Source of the DNA: Spirochaetaceae bacterium
GTDB lineage: Bacteria; Spirochaetota; Spirochaetia; Treponematales; Treponemataceae
Length of the DNA stretch: 8,531 bases
Reading direction: 5' to 3'
Assembly: GCA_017382775.1 (NCBI GenBank)
Contig: JAFNZQ010000243.1
Location: 1 to 8,531, forward strand
Numbering within the stretch: the first letter of the stretch is position 1; each line of letters opens with the position of its first letter. Positions 1 to 5,426 of this stretch are shown here, piece after piece. The notes below the pieces were generated by a model. That model searched no databases. It was not told where the DNA came from and saw only the letters and a list, made by a program, of their open reading frames with translations. The position numbers were made by a program, and so were the translations under genes.

Positions 1-772
1 GTGGGTTATGGGTGCCTTTGTGCCATCCTGTTTGAGACTGTGCCAAGGCATGATAGTAAAGGTGTTTTGTTTTGGCAATTTTTGCTTCCAAAGAGATGTA
101 TTTTCCCACATAAAAATTGCTTTGGTATAACAGCAAGGTTGTTAGCAGGCGGCTCATTCTTCCGTTTCCGTCGTTAAAGGGATGGATGCACAAAAAATCG
201 TGAATGAATGTGGGGATTGCAATAAGTGGTTCCACTTCAAAATTGCCAACCACACGGTTGTATTCTCCGCAGATTCTGTCCAAGGCCTCCGTGGTTTCGT
301 GCGGGGCCAAAGGAAGAAATAGGGTTTCTGTGTTGCCGTCCGAATGGGTTGCGGTGATGTAGTTTTGCACGTTCTTGATTTTACCTGCCATGGGATTGTT
401 CATGTGGCTGTACATGATTTTATGGAGTTGCAATATATAATTTCGGGAAAGGGGGATTGCATCAAAATTTTCGTGGATGATGGCCAATGCGTCGCGGTAG
501 CCGGCAATTTCCTGTTCATCGCGGTTTTTGGGTGTGGTTTTCTTTTCCATCAATTTTTTAATTCGGGCGGCGGTTGTGCTAATTCCTTCAATGGCGTTTG
601 ATGCTTCCGTGCTTTGAACCTTTGCAATTTCAACCAATTTTTCCAGTTCGTCCGGTCGCAATTTAAGGCTGATTTCCTGTTTTCCGGCTTCTTTGTATAT
701 TGCCGCAATTAGTCCGAGAATGTCTGAATCCCATTTTTGGTTCTTTATTTCAGAATAATTGAAAAATCGCAT
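1..772 (-). CDS. Fic family protein AMP-transferase, class II autoinhibited type (3' end outside window)
   Basis: Fic-domain enzymes usually transfer AMP from ATP to a hydroxyl side chain of a target protein. The first 257 codons are visible, read leftwards from the ATG at 772; the C-terminus lies beyond base 1. The catalytic Fic motif HPFNDGNGRMSR is complete at residues 197-208, with catalytic His197, Asp201 and the glycine-rich phosphate-binding loop. An N-terminal inhibitory helix of the class II type is visible as SNAIEG at 58-63 (Ser58, Glu62); in this class the Glu blocks productive ATP binding until it is displaced. The order, a Fic_N-like region (about 1-90) then the Fic core (about 95-230), is normal; many relatives carry a further C-terminal winged-helix region, which would be off the edge. 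AAGGTGA upstream is a good ribosome binding site. It has its own promoter, so it need not depend on rlmD. No antitoxin gene is visible beside it, as expected when the inhibitory helix is built in. The target is unknown. Confidence 0.9.
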   Translation of the reverse strand, partial: MRFFNYSEIKNQKWDSDILGLIAAIYKEAGKQEISLKLRPDELEKLVEIAKVQSTEASNAIEGISTTAARIKKLMEKKTTPKNRDEQEIAGYRDALAIIHENFDAIPLSRNYILQLHKIMYSHMNNPMAGKIKNVQNYITATHSDGNTETLFLPLAPHETTEALDRICGEYNRVVGNFEVEPLIAIPTFIHDFLCIHPFNDGNGRMSRLLTTLLLYQSNFYVGKYISLEAKIAKTKHLYYHALAQSQTGWHKGTHNP

Positions 773-798
773 AATCTCACCTTTGTCAAATCCCTTAA

Positions 799-827
799 AT
801 TATAACATAAAATAATGGATTTGGCAA
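799..827 (-). promoter_or_regulatory. sigma70 promoter of the Fic gene
   Basis: On the minus strand a -35 TTGCCA (822-827) and a perfect -10 TATAAT (799-804) are separated by exactly 17 bases. Transcription should start near 792, leaving a leader of about 20 bases that contains the AAGGTGA ribosome binding site before the ATG at 772. The rest of the 180-base gap up to the rlmD stop is AT-rich, and I see no hairpin terminator for rlmD in it. Confidence 0.75.
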
Positions 828-952
828 GACGAAAAGGTAGAAAATTTCATTATTTTTTGGGTATTTTTAAGGGAGTTTTGACATGAAATTGCAGGAGGCC
901 GATTTTGCGATTTCGGAGAGTTCGTTTCGTTTTTGAAGCCCTAATGGAGGCA

Positions 953-2146
953 TCATTTTTCCAAAAGGCAGACTGTTTCCACGTGGATTGTTTGAGGGAA
1001 CATGTCGAAGCATCGGATTTTTTTTACTTCGAAGCCTTTTTCTTTCAAGAAAATTATGTCTCGGGCCAGGGTTGCGGGATCGCAACTTACATATACGATT
1101 CGTTTTGCTCCCACGATTTGCCCCAAAACCCGTCGGCTCGCTCCTTTTCGCGGCGGATCTAAAATCACTGTATCAAAGTCCTTTTGGGTGAGGCAGGAAC
1201 TGAGTTTTTGGGCATCGCAGGCGAAGAATCGGGCATTTTCGATTTTGTTTAATTTGGCGTTTCCCTTTGCACTTCGTTGGGCATCGCGAAAGGATTCGAT
1301 TCCCAACAGGGTTTTTGCCTTTTTGGCGGCGAAAAGGGAAATTGTTCCGATTCCGCAATAAAGGTCTATGACTGTTTGGTCTTTTTCGATTTGGGCAAAA
1401 TCCAAGGCGGTTTTGTAAAGTTGAGGCATCAAATGGGAGTTTACCTGGAAAAAGTCTCTCGGCCCGAATTGGAAAGTCAATGTGGTTTCGTTAATGGAAA
1501 TTTCTTCGTTGAGGATTGTGTTGGATGAAAGGATTTTCGGCCTTTCTCCGGTTCGATCCTCGAAGGCCATTATTTCTCCGCGGCTTTCCGATTTTCGCAG
1601 CACCAAATTTCCATCGGTTTCCGATTGTAATTCCGCCAATAATTTTTGAACTTCGGGAAAGGCAATCATGCAGTTTTTTACTTCTGTAAAGTCCCGGGAT
1701 TTTGGGCGGAAAAAGCCGTATTTTCCCCCTTGGATTGCGAAAGATACCTTGTTTCGATAGTTAAATTGTTTGGGAGAGGGTACTATGGGCAAAAAGGCTT
1801 CGTCCAAGGTTTTTTCGTCCACAGAGGCGATTCGACGGAGGCAGTCGCGGACTTTTTTTTCTTTGAACCGCAGTTGGGTTTCGTAGGTGTTTGCCATTAG
1901 GGGACATCCGCCGCATTGGGAAAAATAGGGGCAGGCCACATCGCCGTGATTTGGTCCGGTTTCCGTTACGGTGACGATTTCGCCGTGAATAATGTTTTTG
2001 CTTCGGGAAATTTCCTTGTATTCCACGGTATCGTCAATGGCCACAGGGGAACCCGGTGGTAAAAAAATGACTTTACCCTCCGATGTTTTTGCGATTGGTT
2101 CTCCGTCTGTTCCGAAATCCACAATTTTTGCCGTATTTTCCTTCAT
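953..2146 (-). CDS. rlmD: 23S rRNA (uracil-5-)-methyltransferase, RlmD/RumA (TrmA) family
   Basis: SAM-dependent methylation of a uracil C5 in RNA; by family, most likely U1939 of 23S rRNA (RlmD) or both U747 and U1939 (RlmCD type). The protein is 397 residues. A TRAM RNA-binding domain covers about 1-60. Four cysteines for a [4Fe-4S] cluster follow (C72, C78, C81 in a C-x5-C-x2-C pattern, and C159). The C-terminal methyltransferase domain has FQVN (233-236), the SAM loop DLYCGIGT (261-268), DPPRKG (330-335), the catalytic nucleophile C355 in SCDPATLARD and the base E390 in VETV. The frame stays open upstream to about 2635, but that stretch lies antisense to dtd and does not look like protein; the ATG at 2146 begins the TRAM domain and sits just after a consensus promoter. 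The ribosome binding site is weak (GGGATG). TrmA-type tRNA specificity cannot be excluded from motifs alone. Confidence 0.93.
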   Translation of the reverse strand: MKENTAKIVDFGTDGEPIAKTSEGKVIFLPPGSPVAIDDTVEYKEISRSKNIIHGEIVTVTETGPNHGDVACPYFSQCGGCPLMANTYETQLRFKEKKVRDCLRRIASVDEKTLDEAFLPIVPSPKQFNYRNKVSFAIQGGKYGFFRPKSRDFTEVKNCMIAFPEVQKLLAELQSETDGNLVLRKSESRGEIMAFEDRTGERPKILSSNTILNEEISINETTLTFQFGPRDFFQVNSHLMPQLYKTALDFAQIEKDQTVIDLYCGIGTISLFAAKKAKTLLGIESFRDAQRSAKGNAKLNKIENARFFACDAQKLSSCLTQKDFDTVILDPPRKGASRRVLGQIVGAKRIVYVSCDPATLARDIIFLKEKGFEVKKIRCFDMFPQTIHVETVCLLEK

Positions 2147-2170
2147 AATATCATCCCGGTGTTTTTCTGA

Positions 2171-2199
2171 ATTGTACTCGGTTTTTTTCCTTTTGTCAA
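2171..2199 (-). promoter_or_regulatory. sigma70 promoter of rlmD
   Basis: On the minus strand a perfect -35 TTGACA (2194-2199) and -10 TACAAT (2171-2176) are 17 bases apart. The predicted start near 2164 leaves a leader of about 18 bases before the ATG at 2146. It supports the short rlmD reading frame over the longer open frame. The dtd promoter lies back to back with it in the same 105-base gap. Confidence 0.8.
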
Positions 2200-2216
2200 C
2201 GTTTTCGGCGGATGTC

Positions 2217-2245
2217 TTGCCAAAAGTTTGTTTTTGGTGTAAAAT
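2217..2245 (+). promoter_or_regulatory. sigma70 promoter of dtd, placed for a leaderless mRNA
   Basis: A -35 TTGCCA (2217-2222) and -10 TAAAAT (2240-2245) are separated by 17 bases. Only six bases lie between the -10 box and the dtd ATG at 2252, so the usual start point falls on or next to the A of the start codon. No Shine-Dalgarno sequence is present in front of dtd, which agrees with a leaderless transcript. Confidence 0.7.
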
Positions 2246-2251
2246 TACGGC

Positions 2252-2689
2252 ATGAAAGTTGTTTTGCAAAGAGTTTCCCACGGGGAAGTGGAAGTTGAGG
2301 GTGAGGTTTGCGGTAAAATCGGACGGGGCTATGTGGCCTTGGTGGGCTTTGGCTGTGAAGACGAGGAATGGAAACTGGAAAAGGCCATTTCCAAAATAAA
2401 GTCTTTGAGGGTATTTCCCGACGAAAACGGTAAAATCAATTTGTCCATAGATGATATTTCCGGGGAACTTTTGCTTGTTTCCCAATTTACCCTTTATGCC
2501 GATTGCAAAAAGGGCAACCGTCCGGGGTTTTCCATGGCAATGGCTCCGGATAAGGCCGAAGCCATGTTTGAAAAATTTGTTTCCCTGGCAAAGCCCCATT
2601 TTTCCAAGGTACAAACGGGAATTTTCGGCGCTCACATGAAAGTTTCTCTTTTGAATGACGGTCCTTTTACGATAATTTTGGATTTTTAA
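2252..2689 (+). CDS. dtd: D-aminoacyl-tRNA deacylase (DTD)
   Basis: A cytosolic homodimeric proofreading enzyme that hydrolyses D-amino acids (and glycine mischarged on tRNA-Ala) from tRNA. At 145 residues it has the normal family length. The start MKVVLQRV is the standard DTD N-terminus, which fixes the ATG at 2252. The active-site motif SQFTLYAD lies at 77-84 and the cross-subunit Gly-cisPro motif is Gly137-Pro138 in NDGPFT. A KKGNRPGF stretch (86-93) matches the conserved basic loop after the SQFTL motif. It is transcribed divergently from rlmD, another translation-related gene, from its own promoter. It lacks a ribosome binding site and is predicted to be translated from a leaderless mRNA. 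No clear intrinsic terminator follows the stop codon. Confidence 0.95.
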   Translation: MKVVLQRVSHGEVEVEGEVCGKIGRGYVALVGFGCEDEEWKLEKAISKIKSLRVFPDENGKINLSIDDISGELLLVSQFTLYADCKKGNRPGFSMAMAPDKAEAMFEKFVSLAKPHFSKVQTGIFGAHMKVSLLNDGPFTIILDF

Positions 2690-2795
2690 ACATCCATTCT
2701 TTCGTTACATAAATTTTAATTGGTCATTGTGAAAAATCTCTTTTTATGAAAAATTCCGGTGTGCTTTTTGGCAAAGATTCTCTATCGTAATTTTG

Positions 2796-2824
2796 TTGAC
2801 GATAAATTTTGTTTTGCGTAAATT
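2796..2824 (+). promoter_or_regulatory. Putative sigma70 promoter of the small membrane protein gene
   Basis: A -35 TTGACG (2796-2801) and -10 TAAATT (2819-2824) have a 17-base spacer. Transcription would begin near 2831, giving a leader of about 40 bases. That leader contains a short inverted repeat, CCGAA (2840-2844) with TTCGG (2853-2857), directly in front of the ribosome binding site. The remainder of the dtd downstream spacer (2690-2795) is AT-rich with no feature I can name. Confidence 0.55.
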
Positions 2825-2870
2825 TGTGTGTGTATTTTACCGAAATTTCCAATTCGGAAAGGAGTGCCAA

Positions 2871-3065
2871 ATGGCTAAATTCGTCATAATTTCATTGATT
2901 TTGCTTTTCTTTGCAAAAGTAATTCTCTTCGTTGTGCTTGCAAAAAAATACGAAAAAAAATGTTCGGGATGTCAATTTGCCGCAACCTGTTCTGGTAAAG
3001 ACAGCACCTCGAAAACGCCACAAAATCCTTCGGGAAGAAAGCAGGAGACTTCCGCGAAAAAATGA
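2871..3065 (+). CDS. Small single-pass membrane protein with a C-x2-C-x5-C cluster
   Basis: A 64-residue protein that I do not recognise as a named family. Residues 2-24 form one strongly hydrophobic membrane segment, followed by a basic stretch (KKYEKK, 25-30), three cysteines C31, C34 and C40 (C-x2-C-x5-C), and a polar Ser/Thr/Lys-rich tail. The layout resembles small FeoB-associated cysteine-rich membrane proteins in general plan only; no feoB is nearby and the resemblance is not proof. The positive-inside rule puts the basic cysteine side in the cytoplasm. The start at 2871 is chosen over an ATG at 2793 because a strong ribosome binding site, AAAGGAG (2858-2864), lies six bases before it and the promoter would be inside the longer version. 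No classical terminator follows, but the inverted repeat at 3093-3135 lies 28 bases after the stop. Confidence 0.7.
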   Translation: MAKFVIISLILLFFAKVILFVVLAKKYEKKCSGCQFAATCSGKDSTSKTPQNPSGRKQETSAKK

Positions 3066-3092
3066 GTTCTCTTTCGCCGAAAAAATGAGGGT

Positions 3093-3198
3093 AAATGTTC
3101 AAAAACGGTTGCAACAGTGTTGTTTTTGAACATTTCGGGTGGGAGGCGCTTTGGGGTGAATGTTCAATTTTTTCAAAAATATTGGGGTTTTGAACATT
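3093..3198. repeat. TGTTCAA/TTGAACA inverted-repeat array, copy A (four half-sites)
   Basis: Four copies of one 7-mer in alternating orientation lie in the spacer before the nucleotidase gene: TGTTCAA (3096-3102), TTGAACA (3126-3132), TGTTCAA (3161-3167) and TTGAACA (3190-3196). Centres are 30, 35 and 29 bases apart. The first two are arms of a perfect 14-base inverted repeat, 3093-3106 with 3122-3135, around a 15-base loop. The last two form a 9-base inverted repeat, 3159-3167 with 3190-3198. The linker between pairs is G-rich and matches copy B downstream of the nucleotidase gene. The first hairpin might also act as a weak terminator for the small membrane protein gene, though no T-tract follows its right arm. 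Confidence 0.8.
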
Positions 3199-3238
3199 GC
3201 CGCGACCCGAGTTCTTTCCTTAAAAACGCTTTCGGTGC

Positions 3239-3268
3239 TTGACATTGGCACCAAAAAGATGCTACTAT
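3239..3268 (+). promoter_or_regulatory. sigma70 promoter of the nucleotidase gene
   Basis: A perfect -35 TTGACA (3239-3244) and -10 TACTAT (3263-3268) with an 18-base spacer. The start is expected near 3275, with a leader of about 37 bases. A small inverted repeat, GGTGC (3234-3238) with GCACC (3248-3252), straddles the -35 box and could be an operator; this is only a suggestion. The repeat array copy A ends about 40 bases upstream. Confidence 0.7.
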
Positions 3269-3311
3269 GTGATTCAGAGGATAAATCAAATTTGGTTTTT
3301 AAGGAGAATTT

Positions 3312-5078
3312 ATGAAAGCCTTTCGAAAGATTGCCTTGATTTTGACCCTTCTTGCGGCATTTTCGGCTTGCGGTAAAAATCGGGGTGGAAATGGTGGGGA
3401 AACACACCTGACAATTTTGGGAACTTCCGACTTGCACGGAAACATTTGGGGTTACAGTTATGAGGATAACAAGGAAAGTTCCAACAACGGAGTTGCCCGT
3501 GTGTTCACCTATGTTAATCAGGTTCGTGGGGAAAACCCCAATGTTATTTTGGTGGATAACGGCGATTCCATTCAGGGCACAATCATGACGGATGATTTGT
3601 TCAACAAGTATCCCGAAAAGGAACATCCCATGATGACGGTTATGAATCACATGAAGTATGATGCCATGAGTGTGGGAAATCACGAATTTAACTGGGGAAT
3701 TGATTCCATGCAGAAAATTTTGGCTAAGGCGAATTTTCCTGTTTTGGCGGCTAATGTTCGATCTTCCGACGGTAAGTTTGCAACCGGTAACGGCTGGACC
3801 ATTGTGGAACGAAACGGCGTTAAGGTTGCCATCATCGGTGTGGTTACTCCCAATGTTCCTGTTTGGGACGGCGGAAAACAGGGCATCGAAGATTATGATT
3901 ACGAAGCTGCCAACGTTGCGGTAAAATCCGCCATTAAGGAAATTGGGGACAAAGCGGATGTAATCATGGTTTGTGCCCATATGGGTATGTATGCTGAATT
4001 TGACGAAGAAGGCGGTTCGGATTCTGCCCAAAAAATTTTGGATGACAATCCGGAAGTGGACGTTCTTTTCGTGGGGCATATGCACATTGTTGTTAATGAG
4101 AAACAGGGTTCCACGGTGATTGGCGGTCCTCGCAATGCCGGTCGGGAAATTGTACGTTTCGATTTAATCCTTGACGGCGACAAAAAAATTACGGATTCAT
4201 CGGTGGAAATCGTGGATATGGAAAACTACGAGCCTTCCGCGGAAATTCGCGAAATTCCCTACATTGTTGCGGCACATAATGAAACAATCAACTTTGTGGC
4301 GGGAAAATCTGCGGACGGACAAGAGGGCGGTGCTGCCTTGGGCTCAACCACTGCCAAGTTTCAGCCGGAAAACGAAATTGCCGGTATTCCTGCAGGTCGT
4401 TTGATGGATACTGCTGTTATGGATTTAATAAACAAAATTCAGTTGGAAAATTCCCAAGCGGACGTTTCTGCTGCGGCTTTGTTTAAAAATACATCGGATT
4501 TGCCTTCCGGCAACATCAATTATGGCAACATCTTTGACATTTATAAGTTCGACAACACTTTGTACCGCGTTCCTGTTACCGGAGCGGAGTTGAAGGCCTA
4601 CATGGAATGGTCCGCATCCTGCTACAATCAGTGGAAGCCCGGGGATATCAACATTTCTTTTGATCCGGAATATCCCGATTATTTGTACGATATGTTTGCC
4701 GGAGTTGATTACGAAATTGATTTGAGCCAACCGAAAGGTCAGCGAATCAAAAACGTTACTTTCAAGGGAGAGCCTTTGAAGGATGACCAAGTTTTGAAGT
4801 TGGCTGTGAATAACTATCGCTATTCCTCGGCTTTGAAATCCCAAGGTTTGGTTTCCGGTACGAAAGAGTGGGAATCTTCCTCTTCCATTCGAGACATGAT
4901 TGTGGCCTATTTTGGAGCAAACTCTCCTGTGACTCCCTTTGTGGACAATAACTGGAAAATTGTGGGCGTGGATTTGGAATTGGATAATCCCCTCCGTGGA
5001 GAAATTATTAAAAAAATCAATGGTGGAGAACTGGAATCTCCCTACGCAAAGAGTTATAACGTTGCGGATTTTCAATAA
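3312..5078 (+). CDS. Lipoprotein metallophosphatase: CpdB/YfkN-like 2',3'-cyclic-nucleotide phosphodiesterase / 3'(5')-nucleotidase
   Basis: An exported two-metal phosphoesterase of 588 residues, predicted to take phosphate from nucleotides and 2',3'-cyclic nucleotides outside the cytoplasmic membrane. Residues 1-19 are a signal peptide and C20 follows the lipobox FSA, so it should be lipid-anchored. The N-terminal metallophosphatase domain (about 32-290) has all expected metal ligands: D40 and H42 in SDLHG, D85 in NGD, N123-H124-E125 in GNHE, H223 in AHMG, and H256 and H258 in GHMH. The C-terminal 5'-nucleotidase domain (about 355-555) carries the phrases YKFDNTL (411-417), AYMEWSA (429-435), VDYEIDLSQP (465-474) and VNNYR (499-503), which resemble CpdB/YfkN more than UshA; the exact substrate stays uncertain. 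It has its own promoter, a strong AAGGAG ribosome binding site (3301-3306, five bases from ATG) and its own terminator, so it is a single-gene unit. Related repeat arrays lie on both sides. Confidence 0.9.
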   Translation: MKAFRKIALILTLLAAFSACGKNRGGNGGETHLTILGTSDLHGNIWGYSYEDNKESSNNGVARVFTYVNQVRGENPNVILVDNGDSIQGTIMTDDLFNKYPEKEHPMMTVMNHMKYDAMSVGNHEFNWGIDSMQKILAKANFPVLAANVRSSDGKFATGNGWTIVERNGVKVAIIGVVTPNVPVWDGGKQGIEDYDYEAANVAVKSAIKEIGDKADVIMVCAHMGMYAEFDEEGGSDSAQKILDDNPEVDVLFVGHMHIVVNEKQGSTVIGGPRNAGREIVRFDLILDGDKKITDSSVEIVDMENYEPSAEIREIPYIVAAHNETINFVAGKSADGQEGGAALGSTTAKFQPENEIAGIPAGRLMDTAVMDLINKIQLENSQADVSAAALFKNTSDLPSGNINYGNIFDIYKFDNTLYRVPVTGAELKAYMEWSASCYNQWKPGDINISFDPEYPDYLYDMFAGVDYEIDLSQPKGQRIKNVTFKGEPLKDDQVLKLAVNNYRYSSALKSQGLVSGTKEWESSSSIRDMIVAYFGANSPVTPFVDNNWKIVGVDLELDNPLRGEIIKKINGGELESPYAKSYNVADFQ

Positions 5079-5101
5079 TTTTTAAATAATTGCAGTTTAC
5101 G

Positions 5102-5134
5102 AAAGCCCTTTTCCTTGAGAAAGGGCTTTTTTTT
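5102..5134 (+). terminator. Intrinsic terminator of the nucleotidase gene
   Basis: A perfect 10-base stem, AAAGCCCTTT (5102-5111) with AAAGGGCTTT (5120-5129), has an 8-base loop and runs into eight T residues (5127-5134). It begins 24 bases after the stop codon and separates the nucleotidase transcript from the ABC operon. Confidence 0.93.
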
Positions 5135-5151
5135 ATGTGCGGGTTGCGTCT

Positions 5152-5347
5152 TGTTCAAAATCGGTGGAAAAGGGTGATTTTTGAACATTTCGGGATGGAG
5201 GCAGTTTGGTGGGAATGTTCAAAATCGCAAAAAAAGTTTCAAAATTGAACATTGACGGCAAATGTGGGTAAAATCACCTTTTTGAATTGACGAAATGGAA
5301 GAAAATGTTCAAAACTCGATGAAAATCCAACAAAATTGAACATTTTT
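5152..5347. repeat. TGTTCAA/TTGAACA inverted-repeat array, copy B (six half-sites)
   Basis: This fills most of the 348-base gene-free stretch 5079-5426. Six half-sites alternate in orientation: TGTTCAA at 5152, 5216 and 5306, and TTGAACA at 5181, 5245 and 5336 (first bases). Centres are 29, 35, 29, 61 and 30 bases apart, so the first four repeat the spacing of copy A almost exactly. Bases 5177-5222 match 3122-3167 of copy A at 39 of 46 positions without gaps. The third pair, AAAATGTTCAA (5302-5312) with TTGAACATTTT (5336-5346), has no counterpart in copy A. A separate 9-base inverted repeat, GGTGATTTT (5173-5181) with AAAATCACC (5270-5278), encloses the middle half-sites. I see no open reading frame in this stretch. 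Confidence 0.8.
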
Positions 5348-5379
5348 GTGCGATTTTACACGGTTTTAACCGATTTCGC

Positions 5380-5408
5380 TTGTACAAAATTTGCAAATAT
5401 GATATAAT
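5380..5408 (+). promoter_or_regulatory. sigma70 promoter of the ABC transporter operon
   Basis: A -35 TTGTAC (5380-5385) and a perfect -10 TATAAT (5403-5408) are 17 bases apart. Transcription is expected near 5415, only about 12 bases before the ATG at 5427. A further TTGAACA half-site (5410-5416) lies between the -10 box and the start codon, over the predicted start point, where a bound protein could block transcription. Confidence 0.75.
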
Positions 5409-5426
5409 TTTGAACAAGAGGAGCTT

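Noticed and set aside
883..936. Possible 17-codon peptide gene on the plus strand with a GGGAG in front of its ATG
   Set aside because: Very short, no promoter that I can identify on that strand, and it lies between two minus-strand genes; chance is sufficient.
2147..2635. In-frame N-terminal extension of the rlmD reading frame to 560 residues
   Set aside because: It lies antisense to dtd, has no domain character, and would start upstream of the rlmD promoter and TRAM domain; the ATG at 2146 fits family length.
2690..2795. Terminator after dtd
   Set aside because: The stretch is AT-rich but I found no GC-containing hairpin followed by a T-tract.
3136..3190. G-quadruplex in the G-rich linker of copy A
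   Set aside because: Only three clear G-runs lie close together and the fourth is far away beyond an AT-rich stretch; copy B has fewer, so the feature is not conserved.
3099..4085. Long minus-strand open frame (328 codons) over the nucleotidase gene
   Set aside because: Antisense to a well-supported metallophosphatase domain; the composition (rich in His, Asn, Ile, Phe) reflects the reverse complement of biased codons, and no family is recognisable.
4425..5075. Minus-strand open frame (216 codons) over the 3' half of the nucleotidase gene
   Set aside because: Shadow of the conserved C-terminal 5'-nucleotidase domain on the other strand, without promoter or ribosome binding site.
3093..5347. 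CRISPR array as an explanation of the regularly spaced repeats
   Set aside because: The repeat unit is a 7-14 base motif that alternates in orientation, the linker between pairs is conserved and not unique, and no cas genes are present.
3093..5416. Transposon ends or a MITE-type composite element around the nucleotidase gene
   Set aside because: The two arrays are in the same orientation, there is no transposase and I see no target-site duplication; a dispersed or duplicated intergenic element is simpler, though not proven.
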